Source of the DNA: Bin55 sp965205965 | Lineage (GTDB): Bacteria > Pseudomonadota > Gammaproteobacteria > Pseudomonadales > Azotimanducaceae | Assembly (NCBI GenBank): GCA_965205965.1 | Contig: CBDBHT010000001.1 | Span: 1 to 64,000, forward strand | Direction of reading: 5' to 3' | DNA: 64,000 nt | Shown here: positions 37,709-47,544 of the stretch, in pieces | Layout: the number at the start of each line of letters is the position of its first letter | Position numbering within the stretch: position 1 is the first letter of the stretch | Position numbers and translations under genes: made by a program | Notes under the pieces: generated by a model | What the model saw: only the letters and a program-made list of their open reading frames with translations | The model's database searches: none | Told to the model about the DNA's origin: nothing

Positions 37709-38646
37709 GAATTCGATCGCTCATTTCTCCCAAACCAGGATTTGGATTCGGAGATGTCTTGTTGCATCTGTTTTTTCAACGCATCTAAGCTATCGAATTT
37801 CCATTCATCTCGCATTTTCTTATGGAAAGTCACGGTGAGCATTTCGTTGTAGATATCTCCACTGAAATCATAAAGGTGAACTTCGAGCACATACTTGATG
37901 CCATCTACCGTGGGGCGCGTTCCAAGGCTAGCAATCCCTTTATACATACGATCTAGCCCTGTGACCGTCACCGTGAAAATTCCTTCTATTGCAGTACGTT
38001 TTCGCGCAACGCGTATGTTCGCAGTAGGCACACCCAGTTCAGTACCTAGCCTCTTTCCATACACAACACGTCCCATCATGGAGTATGGTCGACCAAGTAA
38101 TTTCTCAGCTAGCACTAAATCGCCGCGATTCAATGCTTCTCGAATTCTCGTACTGGAAACTCGTCCGTGGTCGAAAAGTAACGTATCTACTCGGCCTACA
38201 CCAAAATTCAATCGCTCTCCAGCATCCTTAAGCATTGAATAATCGCCATCAGCATTGCAACCAAACCGAAAATTGTCGCCAACGACCAAGTATTTCACGC
38301 CAAGCCGCTCAACAAAGAAACGTTCGATAATAACATCAGCGGAAATTGAGCGAGACCGTTCGTTAAACGGTATACATAGCACTCGATCTATATTTATTTT
38401 GTTAAAGATATCGATTTTTTCTCGAAATCGAGTCAGACGCACTGGAACATCGGCGACTTGCAAAAATTCCCTTGGATGCGGCTCAAAAGTAATTAATAGA
38501 CTAGGCACACGCAGCTCCTTACTCTTTGCGAACAAGTGCGCCAGCAACATTTGGTGGCCATTGTGCACGCCATCAAACGTACCCATGGTAATGACGCATC
38601 CTCTGTGACGGGGGCGTATGTTGTGGAGACCACGAATGAATTCCAT
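37705..38646 (-). CDS. ribF: Bifunctional riboflavin kinase / FAD synthetase
   Basis: Makes FMN and FAD from riboflavin. The ATG at 38646 gives 313 residues starting MEFIRGLHNIRPRHRG, just before the nucleotide-binding motif TMGTFDGVHNGHQ. The C-terminal kinase domain includes GRVVYGKRLGTELGVPTANI. A longer frame to 38739 would overlap murJ and lacks support. Spaced 10 bp after murJ. Confidence 0.95.
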   Translation of the reverse strand: MEFIRGLHNIRPRHRGCVITMGTFDGVHNGHQMLLAHLFAKSKELRVPSLLITFEPHPREFLQVADVPVRLTRFREKIDIFNKINIDRVLCIPFNERSRSISADVIIERFFVERLGVKYLVVGDNFRFGCNADGDYSMLKDAGERLNFGVGRVDTLLFDHGRVSSTRIREALNRGDLVLAEKLLGRPYSMMGRVVYGKRLGTELGVPTANIRVARKRTAIEGIFTVTVTGLDRMYKGIASLGTRPTVDGIKYVLEVHLYDFSGDIYNEMLTVTFHKKMRDEWKFDSLDALKKQMQQDISESKSWFGRNERSNS

Positions 38647-38656
38647 TGCCAATACG

Positions 38657-40231
38657 TTATACGTGATGTAAAAGATGCCTTGGTCGCATTCCCAAACATG
38701 CACACATGAGTACGTACGCTCCAAAACCCGCTGCAACAATAGTGCCGATTTCTATGATTCGATCACCTTCGGATGCCGTTGACCAAAACATAAAACCTGG
38801 ATCGAGATAGATAACCAGCACAATCATTGCGATACACGAAATCACTGAAGTACCTATAGCGTGAAACAGTGCCTTGCCTGGCCGGTATCTACCGTCCCGC
38901 AAAATACCCCGCATCAATAAATAAATATTGACGAACGCAGCAACGCTTGTGCCATAAGCGATACCAACGTGACCTAACCACCAAAAAAGTGCGATACAGG
39001 TAAAAATATTGACACCTACGGAAACAGCCGCATAACGAAAAGGTACCATCGTGTCTTGGCGCGCAAAATATGCAGGTGCTGCAACCATTACAAGCACCAT
39101 TGGCAGTATGCCAATGGCATAAGCTTGAAGGGCCGCCGAAGACATGACAATGTCAGCGGTGGTAAAGGCCCCTCGATGGTAGATCGTTGCGATTATCGGA
39201 TCTGCCAGCACGTATAGCGCAACAGCTGCTGGTGCCCCAAGAAGCAAACCTACGCGCACCCCCCAATCAATCGTCCTACTAAATCCCTCGTTATCAACCC
39301 GTGCGTGAAGGCGAGAAAGATTCGGTAGCATTACCGTTCTAAGCGCAATCGCTACCAAGCCGATAGGCAGCGCCAAAAAACGGTCTGCGTACCACAGCCA
39401 AGAAACACTACCAAGCATGAGCTGAGATGCAAGAATAGTTCCAATCAGGATGTTGATCTGACCGGCCGATGCTGCCAGTACTCCGGGACCCATAAGCCGA
39501 AGCATTTTACATACACCTTCGTGTCGCATATCAAATCGAGGCGGCAGTATGAATTTGAGCCTTTGCAAAGAAGGAAACTGAAATAAAAGTTGAAGAATAC
39601 CAGCGGCGAACACACCCCATGCGATCGCGAATATAGGCTCAGCGAAGTACTCGGTCGCAAACAATGCAGCTGCTATCAAGCAGACATTTAACAGAACCGG
39701 AGTAAATGCTGGTACGGCGTAACGGTCATAACTATTTAGTAATGCACCAGCAAAAGCCGTGAGCGAGATGAACCCAAGATACGGAAACATGATCCGCACC
39801 ATATTGACCGCCAGATCGAGTCGTGGGTCATTCTGCCAGCCACCTACCGTGAAAAGAAATACAAGAACGGGCGCACCTGCTACTCCCAGCACGCAAATAC
39901 CCGTAAGAACCGCCGCAAAGTTTCCACTAACAACCGAAACGAATTCGTTGACGGCTGATTTCGGGCCACGAGTTCGATATTCCGAAAGAATGGGTACAAA
40001 TGCTTGAGCGAACGCACCTTCTGCCAACAGACGACGAAAAAAATTCGGTATGCGAAAAGCAAGGTAGAAGGCGTCAGCAAATTCACTGGCACCAAAAAAG
40101 GACGAAAGTACTATATCTCGGATAAGGCCCGCAACACGTGCTGCTCCCGTACCTATGGCAACAACAAAACCTTTCGTGCCTAGATTTTGAGAAGTACGAT
40201 CGTTCGAAAAATCTACAGTATCGTTGTCCAT
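38657..40231 (-). CDS. murJ: Lipid II flippase MurJ
   Basis: Flips the peptidoglycan precursor lipid II across the inner membrane. The 524 residues form about 14 transmembrane helices, with the MurJ start ARVAGLIRDIVLSSFFGASEFADAF shortened only by a Thr/Asp-rich leader, and FRRLLAEGAFAQAFVPILSE. First gene of murJ-ribF-lspA. It lies divergent from rpsT, from which a 1.3-kb gene-free stretch separates it. Confidence 0.95.
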   Translation of the reverse strand: MDNDTVDFSNDRTSQNLGTKGFVVAIGTGAARVAGLIRDIVLSSFFGASEFADAFYLAFRIPNFFRRLLAEGAFAQAFVPILSEYRTRGPKSAVNEFVSVVSGNFAAVLTGICVLGVAGAPVLVFLFTVGGWQNDPRLDLAVNMVRIMFPYLGFISLTAFAGALLNSYDRYAVPAFTPVLLNVCLIAAALFATEYFAEPIFAIAWGVFAAGILQLLFQFPSLQRLKFILPPRFDMRHEGVCKMLRLMGPGVLAASAGQINILIGTILASQLMLGSVSWLWYADRFLALPIGLVAIALRTVMLPNLSRLHARVDNEGFSRTIDWGVRVGLLLGAPAAVALYVLADPIIATIYHRGAFTTADIVMSSAALQAYAIGILPMVLVMVAAPAYFARQDTMVPFRYAAVSVGVNIFTCIALFWWLGHVGIAYGTSVAAFVNIYLLMRGILRDGRYRPGKALFHAIGTSVISCIAMIVLVIYLDPGFMFWSTASEGDRIIEIGTIVAAGFGAYVLMCACLGMRPRHLLHHV

Positions 40232-41541
40232 AAGATCACGAAAGTCGTTGTTTATATCCCATCATCTAATGCCTATGTAAGGTTCAAACACTGATCATGA
40301 ACCAGCAGAAAGAAATCTGAAAAGCACTTCGGCAGCAACCTACTAGCACTTGCCTTTTAGGTACTCAGGTTGTGGGAATGATAGACCGCACGATCTGCAA
40401 ATAGCTAACTATGACTTGCGAAAGCTGGAATTGCTCGTCTCCCAAGTACAAAAGAAAGGCTCCCTTATCCCTTATCCCTTATTTGCATGAATTTTTAGAG
40501 GGGCGTGTCGATATTCATCGCGTGCATTCAAGATGCCATCGTTCGAAAATTTCGATAGAACTTTTCATAAGTACCCTTTTTAACGCATTGACAGGTAGGT
40601 GCTTCTTCAAGACCGACATGTTCTTGAGAGGTGAAAGTATTCGTTAACACGGCAGCAATTCTCGCTTCTCTTGGTCGGCACGCTCATTCGGCGTTAGAGG
40701 TGGCCACGATCAGCCTACGGGAGGCGGTGCGTCACGTCGTACGCCCCCAGCCCAGATCTATCAAAACGTCTCTTAACGCTTATCTCGACCCATCGACAGA
40801 TTACCTTCATCCTTAGCCATTGCAGCTGAAGTATCTTCTGAACGTTGAATACATCAACGCCTTGTTTAAAACCGCGAGGTTCTTCGCAAGCATTATGCTA
40901 TCCAACCAAGCTTGCACACTAGATCCTACTTATCCGTGCATAGCTGATTCTTACCCCTAACAACAAGGCCGCACTGCAGTTAAGGAAATGTCAATGCCCG
41001 TTCAAATTACTGGATGTGCTGATAATTTTTCGCAATAGTTTAAGAGGTTTCCGCGTTGGGTAGCTGGTACATTCTTGACCTAAACGCAAAGTCAACCTCA
41101 CCCAATAAACCTAAGAGACAAAAGTCTGCGAAAAATTTCCGGAAAGATGCTCAAATTCTCACCGGCAATGTCTTTTTATCTGATTGCCGAGAATCAATAT
41201 ATGGTGACGAATGGACACTTCGTAAACTAAAGTTCGCTAAGCTAAATTATGGTGCGGTACCCCACTCAATCATCTCAACACTACCACAGTTGACGGCACT
41301 ACTTCCAACCACACTCTCTTGTAAACACCACCAATTAGTCTTTAGCACCCACAATGTAAGCTAGGCTATTAACGGCATACTCGTTGCCTCCATCCTATCT
41401 CGAGAGTCGCTCATCGCGAGCTGGGGAGAAATTTAATTAGTGATGAAGATGTTTATTTTGCTTAAGGCTTTACTTATCGTAAAATTCATACTCGCTCGCT
41501 CGCTTACGGGGCGTTTCTATTGTTAACAAGAGGGATAGTAA
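40232..41541. other. 1.3-kb stretch without recognisable gene
   Basis: In relatives murJ and rpsT usually lie close together, so the gap is unusually long. Scattered short frames exist, the longest being 41056-41364 with no recognisable motif. A short tandem repeat of CCCTTAT occurs at about 40462-40482. It looks like decayed coding DNA, possibly one or more lost genes. Bases 41460-41541 should hold the rpsT promoter and leader. Confidence 0.45.
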
Positions 41542-41808
41542 TTGGCGAACTCTAGTCAAGCTCGTAAACGCGCAAGGCAAACCATCAATCATCGCGCGCG
41601 TAATGCAAGTCGACGGTCAGGTTTCAGAACTGCAATCAGGAAAGTTAACGCAGCTATTCAATCAGGTGATTATGAAAGTGCTTCAGCTGCATTTACGGCA
41701 GCTGTGCCAATAATTGATCGTATGAAATCGATCGGGTTGATCCACTTAAATAAAGCCGCGCGACACAAGTCAAGGCTTAACGCAAGAATTAAAGCACTCA
41801 AGAACTAA
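41542..41808 (+). CDS. rpsT: 30S ribosomal protein S20
   Basis: Small-subunit protein of 88 residues (MANSSQARKRARQTINHRAR ... GLIHLNKAARHKSRL). The start codon is TTG, as in E. coli rpsT, where the poor start is part of autoregulation. An AGAGGGA ribosome site precedes it by a normal distance. Confidence 0.96.
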   Translation: MANSSQARKRARQTINHRARNASRRSGFRTAIRKVNAAIQSGDYESASAAFTAAVPIIDRMKSIGLIHLNKAARHKSRLNARIKALKN

Positions 41809-41978
41809 GGGGAAACCTGAACAAGTAGATTTTGATGTTATTTGCGAAGCAATCGAGAATCGGATAGGCAAGCCGTAATGGAACACTTGCTGAACTGAAG
41901 TACGCGTCGGACGCGGTACTTTGTATACGTCAGGGTTCGCTATCGGGGTCGGACGAAGAAGTCTAGTGGATCATCGCC

Positions 41979-42629
41979 TTGCTCTTGGGGTTCGCAAACT
42001 TGTTAATACGATTCAAAGAGATTCTGCTCACTTTGATCCTTACGCTATGGGGGTGTCACTCGCCGGAAGTTTCTTATCCCGAAGGAGTAAAACCCATTAT
42101 TAGCGATTTCCGGAGTATGCAGGGCGTAAACGGCAAAAGACGACCGGGAAGACACCAAGGCATAGACATTGGCGGTGCGAATGGCGAAGAAGTTTTAGCG
42201 ATTGCCTCTGGTCGTGTAATTAAGGCTGACCATGATACGTGTTGGGGTCCGACGATTCTTATCGATCATGGACAGGATAAGCATGGCGACCCACTGCTAG
42301 CACTTTATGGACATGTCGACCAGATTCTGGTCGTTGAACAAGATTTCGTGACTCGAGGTCAGACTATTGCTAAGTTGGGTAATCGTTTTTTGTACTTGAA
42401 ATGTGTCGGTGGAGTTCGCCATCTTCATCTGCAACTAGGACGTCGCGCTCGCGCTGCAGAGCCCCAAAAGTCTTTTGTTACCTGGGGACATCTGCGTTAC
42501 TTAGAGGACGGACGTGATGCGTTGAATCCACATAAATACTGGGCCGATGGTCCTTATAAGGTTACGTGTTTCGAACACGGACGAATGTATCCTACCGGCA
42601 CAATCACCTATCCAATCAAATGTCCATAG
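41979..42629 (+). CDS. M23 (LytM-type) peptidase lipoprotein
   Basis: Probable peptidoglycan endopeptidase or its inactive relative. The first hydrophobic stretch ends LTLWGC, a lipobox. The M23 zinc motifs are present: HQGIDIGGANG (His and Asp ligands) and HLHLQLG. The stretch GRVIKADHDTCWGPTILIDHG matches the family beta-sheet. 216 residues from a TTG start; the true start is uncertain. No other cell-wall gene is adjacent. Confidence 0.82.
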   Translation: MLLGFANLLIRFKEILLTLILTLWGCHSPEVSYPEGVKPIISDFRSMQGVNGKRRPGRHQGIDIGGANGEEVLAIASGRVIKADHDTCWGPTILIDHGQDKHGDPLLALYGHVDQILVVEQDFVTRGQTIAKLGNRFLYLKCVGGVRHLHLQLGRRARAAEPQKSFVTWGHLRYLEDGRDALNPHKYWADGPYKVTCFEHGRMYPTGTITYPIKCP

Positions 42630-43009
42630 GCTGCATCGCGATGAGCAATAGAAGATGCCAATTTCCCGTTTCAATCTACTACGCTACGCACCCTCATGGT
42701 ACGAACGCGATTGAACCGCATCACTAGTAATCACCTGCGCAGTGAAAAAATGGCGGGAAAGGCATTCAGCGATGATTGAATGTAGCAGAAATGGAACGGT
42801 AGCATAAATCGAGTACTTATTACGAGTAGACAATAAGCATAGTCGCTCGTAAATCCGCGGGCGCGGCACTTCCTAAGCCTAGCGCGCGGACACTGACAAA
42901 CTTTAAGCATGAACATGAATACGTCAAGCATGGCGGCTTTTCCACACGACGTGCGCAATTAACTTGCGAGTCGTTCGGATGTTGCCAGACTGTAGATGGT
43001 GCATACCAC
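42630..43009. other. Gap between the M23 peptidase gene and the MITE
   Basis: No gene, hairpin or repeat that I can support in these 380 bp. Confidence 0.4.
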
Positions 43010-43213
43010 CCCAGCAATTCCCCGTATAGTTTTAATTTAGACTCGGTGTCGGTCTTTCCGTGTTTTGGTACGGGAAATCGGCGTTTTCAGGCGTTCCACA
43101 CAGCATTTCGTCGCGCATTGAAACGGGTTCCGATATTGCCTCCATTATCGCGAAACCCAATCCGGAAAGTCCAGACTAATAACGGAATTTGGGCTATACG
43201 GGGAATTGCTGGG
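43010..43213. mobile_element. MITE-like element related to the ISNCY-like IS
   Basis: About 204 bp bounded by perfect 20-bp inverted repeats, CCCAGCAATTCCCCGTATAG on the left and its complement on the right. The left ~130 bp match the end of the IS remnant at 20403-20530. The right end (about 43165-43211) matches 57450-57500. It contains no transposase and looks like an internally deleted derivative that only an IS of this family could move. No clear target duplication. Confidence 0.75.
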
Positions 43214-43493
43214 TGTGGGTGTTGTAATATCAAAGAATAAGTTGAGGAATACGATACCAGTAGTAGATTTGCTCGAACACACTGTCATAGATCAACTTAG
43301 AGAATATACCTTTGCTCCTCGCGAAATGCTACGGGTACGAAATTTATTCGAACCATCTTCATTTCGCTTAGTACTAAATAGATGTTCAACAATTTTATCT
43401 TTTGCCGCTTGGACTTCTTAGAATGCCCAACGATTACGCATTTCGAAAAGTCAGGTATATGAGAATTTACAGAAGATTCCAAAGATAGACAAC

Positions 43494-43940
43494 TTGTCAA
43501 CGATTCTAACTGAAGTATTTGATACATCAGAACTTCCGATTCGCTTCAATGAATCATCAAACGAAAAAGTAGCAGAGGAACAGCTATACGGCAGTGATGT
43601 CGTCAGTGATCAAGACCTACGAAAGGGCAATAAACTAAGACATAGTCTATTGGAGACCAAGTATGACACTATCGAACTGAAGAAATGGTCTGAAAACTGT
43701 ACAGAAGGCTTGGTACTTTATATGATATTACATAATCGATCTGGATGTCTTGATGCCGTCCAAAAGTATCAATATCGTGATTTCGTAAAATGCCAGCTCA
43801 CGGATAGCAAAGGAAGTCTTATGTCTCGATTAAGACAGATGGACGAAGCAAAACAAAAGCACACAGATACAAGAAATATCAAAATACTACATAATCTGAC
43901 ACAATACATCGAAAAGTTGCGAGAAACACATGTCGTCTAA
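43494..43940 (+). CDS. Hypothetical protein upstream of ABC transporter genes
   Basis: 148 codons, hydrophilic, mixed charge, no signal peptide or transmembrane segment and no motif I know. It overlaps the following ATPase gene by 11 bp in the same direction, which argues for a real gene in that operon. A short open stretch just upstream (43206-43421) could be part of the same decayed gene. Confidence 0.4.
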   Translation: MSTILTEVFDTSELPIRFNESSNEKVAEEQLYGSDVVSDQDLRKGNKLRHSLLETKYDTIELKKWSENCTEGLVLYMILHNRSGCLDAVQKYQYRDFVKCQLTDSKGSLMSRLRQMDEAKQKHTDTRNIKILHNLTQYIEKLRETHVV

Positions 43941-44365
43941 CGATGTTCACTCGTACTGTGTCGAATTTCAAGATATAGGCGTTCAACTCGGTGGGCAATG
44001 GGTTCTACGCCACATTGGTCTCAATATTCCGGCTAATCAAATAGCAGGTATCGTCGGTGCCAGCAGCAGTGGCAAGACCACGATGCTACAACTTGTATTA
44101 GGCATTTACAGACCCAATGAAGGAAATGTCCTAGTTCAGGGTGACCGTATCCCTGAAAAACACATTGAGCGGTTTCGAAGACGTATAGGCTATGCAGTAC
44201 AAAGTGCTGGTTTGTTTCCACACATGACCATTTTTAACAACATCAGTTTGATGGCAAGGATGGGAAAGTGGGAGCAAACCCAGATAGACAAACGAATGAA
44301 GTACTTATTCAGCTTAATGGACTTATCTTTAGAACTAGGTGAGCGTTATCCGTACGAACTGTCTA

Positions 44366-45600
44366 GTAGTTTAACTGGTTTTAATTTTCGGGTATAGATG
44401 CTTCAGTTTGGTGCGCGCGTCGTCGACGCTGAGCTGCCAGTCGACCCCGGTCTGTTCGCGATTGCGCTCCTTGGCCCAGGCCGCCGTTTCCGACGTGACC
44501 AAAGCCCTGCTCTCGATCCGGCGATCCAGGCACTGGCGGTGCAACGCACTGAACTCCAGTTCCGCAACGTTCAGCCAGCTCCCGTGTTTCGGCATGTGCA
44601 CCAAGTGGATGCGGTCGTTCAACCGACTGGCTTCGGCCGCCGGGAACGCGGCGTAGAACGAGTCACCGCTGTGGGTGTTCAAGCTGTCGCACACCAGCGT
44701 TATGCTTTCCGCATCCCGGGAACGCGGCAGATTCGCCAGTGCGCGCACTTGCTTCGCCCAATCCAACGTCGTGCGCCGTTTGGTGACAGCCACTGTCCGC
44801 CAGCCGGACAGCGGCTCGCCAAACATCCACACCGTGCATTCTCCCCGGCGGAGGTAGTGGGCGTCGTACTTCTCCGGCGACCCGGGGCGTACCGGTAACT
44901 TCTCGCGGACTTCTGACACGAGCTGCTTGCTCATCTCGTCCATGCACACCACCGGATGCCGCGAGTCGTAGGGCCGTTGGTATACCTTGAGCACCCGCTC
45001 CATGCCGGCCACGAAATGGTGGCTTTGCTGCTTCGGAATGCACCACATTTCTCGCCGCCACGGTTTTAATTCGTTTTTTTTAACGCCTGCCGCACGGTCT
45101 CCCCGCAAATCGATTCGACCACTTCAAGCCGCACCAGCTCTTCCGCCAGCAGCTTCACGGTCCACCGAACGCGGCCTTCCGGTGGAACCGAACAGGCCAC
45201 CTGAACCAGACGCGCTTCCTTCTCCCCGTCCAGCTTCTTCGGCACCGGAGGCAACGGCCGAGGCCTGCGCTCCAGAGCCTTCATCGGACCCTGCTCCACC
45301 GCCCGCCGCCGCACGTGCTGGCAGGTCCGCTCCGTCACCCCCAGCGCATCCACCACCTGCATGTCCGTCAGTGCCGGGCCAGCACCCCCCTGATCCACGG
45401 CCAGCAGAATCCGTGCACGCTGCAGCTTCGTCGCCGACACCGCACGCACGACGCGTGCTCGACTTCAGCACCGCTTCCAACTCATCCCGCTCATCCTGAG
45501 CTAACTCCACCATGTATTTCTTTGGCATCGAATCCTCCTGATCCTAGAACCCCTTCCAATCTACTATTATAAACACGTATTATTAGAACTGGTAGCCTAC
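44366..45600 (-). mobile_element. IS630-family element inside the ABC ATPase gene
   Basis: The element is 1235 bp with related ends GTAGTTTAACTGG and (inverted) GTAGGCTACCAGTT. It is flanked by the TA dinucleotide typical of IS630 targets (44364-44365 and 45601-45602). The interrupted gene reads perfectly across the rebuilt site. Confidence 0.92.
44371..45528 (-). pseudogene. IS630-family transposase (two frame breaks)
   Basis: The start is MPKKYMVELAQDERDELEAV. Helix-turn-helix part: DALGVTERTCQHVRRRAVEQ. The catalytic domain contains VCMDEMSKQL, VCDSLNTHSGDSF and MPKHGSWLNVAELEFS. The second break lies in a run of eight A (about 45078) between RQALKK and NELKPWRR. IS630 elements often use programmed frameshifting on such runs, so this one may be natural. 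The first break, near 45445, is a tandem repeat of TGCG whose removal restores TRRAVSATK, and is a true mutation. Confidence 0.85.
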
Positions 45601-45909
45601 TAGCGGTCAACAGCATCGAGCAGGTATATGCCGTGCGATGATGCTTGAACCATCAATGTTCTTACTCGACGAACCTTTCTCTACGATAGACCCCGTGACC
45701 CGACTTGACATTCAACTTCATTTCAAACGAATCCATGAAGAACTTAAGTTTAGCGCGCTTCTTGTAACTCACGATATGGCTGAAGCCCAATTGCTTTGCC
45801 ATTATTTAGTTATCGTCGGCAACCAAGGAGTAGTACAGCATGGTCCGGCAGAAGAAGTTATCGCCAATCCAGAAGAAGAAATCGTTAAACCGCTGTTGGC
45901 GACCATCCA

Positions 45910-47393
45910 ATGACAAAGCACCTGCAAAAAATGCTTTGTATATCGATAACGGCTTTGTGTACGAGTGCGCTCAGCCAGGATCCTATTGTTGTTGGTAGCA
46001 AAAATTTTCAGAATCATATCTACTTGCTGAGATGATCTCGCAGTTACTTGAAACTGAGGGATATGAAGTTGACCGTAAATTTAACCTCGCAGGAACAAAG
46101 GTTTGCTTTGACGCGTTAGTATCAGATGAGATTGATGTCTATCCTGAGTATAGCGGTACCGTTCAACGGGTCATCTTAAACTATGAAGAGAATATGAGCA
46201 TCGCTGAGTTAAATGCCGAACTGGCCGTAGACAACGTACATTTGCTCGAACCATTTGGTTTTAACAATTCCTACGCTTTTGCGGTGCGGCCAGAAGTCGC
46301 AGCTGAACGTAATCTATTGACGATCTCTGACTTAGTAGAGCATTCTGATCTTCGCGTATTTGTGACACACGAATTCATTGAACGAGCAGACGGCTGGCCG
46401 GGTTTGCAGCGTGTATACGGATTTGATTGGGTACCGACAGGCATCGAACATGCCTTGGCATATCGTGCAATGAAAGATGGCCAAGTAGATGTTACCGATG
46501 GTTATACGACAGATGGCGAGATCGAACACTTCAACTTGAAGGTCTTGATCGACGACAAGGAATTCTTTCCCAAATACTATGGCATGCCACTTGTTCGAAA
46601 TTCGTTAGATGCAGAAGTCATCGATATTATCGATAGTCTAGGAAACACGTTAGACGATCCTACGATGACACGGTTAAATGCCCAAGTTATGCTGGGTTCT
46701 GACTATGGTGAAGTAGCCCGTGAACATTTATTGAGTTTAGAAATCGAATCGGATTACGAGAAAATGTCGGCGATAGAGGAAACTCTTCTAGCCACAGCGA
46801 GACACTTGCAGCTAACCGGTATTTCACTTGGTGCCGCAATTTTGGTCGGATTGACGATTTCTATATTGATATTTCGACATACAAGCATATCTCGGCCAGT
46901 AATATATTTCGTGGGATTGCTCCAGACCATTCCTTCCATTGCCCTATTGGCACTAATGATTCCTCTATTCGGCACTGGCGTCGTTCCTGCTATTGTTGCG
47001 CTTTTCCTCTACTCACTATTGCCAATCACCCGAAACAGCGTGACAGCTTTAGCTAGCGTAGACCCTCTTTTACTACGTGTCGCTACGGGTACCGGCCTTA
47101 CATGGGTTGAGACGCTAATACACGTCTACATCCCTTTATCGCTTCCCGCTATTTTGGCTGGGGTACGCACTTCCGCAATAATATGTATTGGTACTGCAAC
47201 ATTAGCAGCCTATATTGGGGCTGGTGGACTAGGAGACTTCATAGTTCAGGGCTTGGCATTGGACAATACGGAGCTCATTATCCAAGGTGCGGTATCGGCA
47301 TCCATTCTCGCTATCGTAGTTGAGTTTATTTTCGAAGGAATCGAAAAGCTAGTTGTACCTAAGCATCTTACAGTTCTGAACCCAGAAAACTAA
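45910..47393 (+). pseudogene. Osmoprotectant ABC transporter, binding protein-permease fusion, frameshifted
   Basis: It starts at ATG 45910, overlapping the ATPase stop. A signal peptide (LCISITALCTSAL) is followed by IVVGSKNF. The frame then stops at LLR. Adding one T to the TTTT run near 46006 gives KNFSESYLLAEMISQ and joins the long open frame from 46032. The rest has a QAT/betaine-type binding domain (DVYPEYSGTVQRV, DVTDGYTTDGEI, to about residue 240) fused to a permease with about six helices (QTIPSIALLALMIPLFG; ICIGTATLAAYIGAGGLGDF). A homopolymer sequencing error could fake the break. Confidence 0.82.
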
Positions 47394-47544
47394 AAATAAG
47401 AGTAGATTGTTAGTTCATTAGTGTCTGGCAGTCGTCCTCTTTTTTTACGAGAAGTAAGTCAAGCCAAAGGCATCTTACATTGGGTGTAGCTCCACCTCAT
47501 GAAACAATATCACCCAATTCATTCAGCTTGTTCTAATGCTTAGC

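Larger units (their letters stand above)
43930..45913 (+). pseudogene. Osmoprotectant-type ABC transporter ATPase, split by IS630
   Basis: Removing the IS (44366-45600) and one TA copy joins 43930-44365 to 45603-45913 in frame: 248 residues plus stop. Walker A is GASSSGKTT, the signature region spans the insertion point (YELS then SGQQHRAG), and Walker B is MFLLDEPFS, followed by LLVTHDMAEAQLL. It resembles ATPases of glycine betaine/choline (OpuC/YehX) importers. Its stop overlaps the next gene's start as ATGA. Confidence 0.85.

Noticed and set aside
41056..41364. 102-codon frame upstream of rpsT
   Set aside because: No ribosome site, no motif, unusual composition. Not enough to call a gene.
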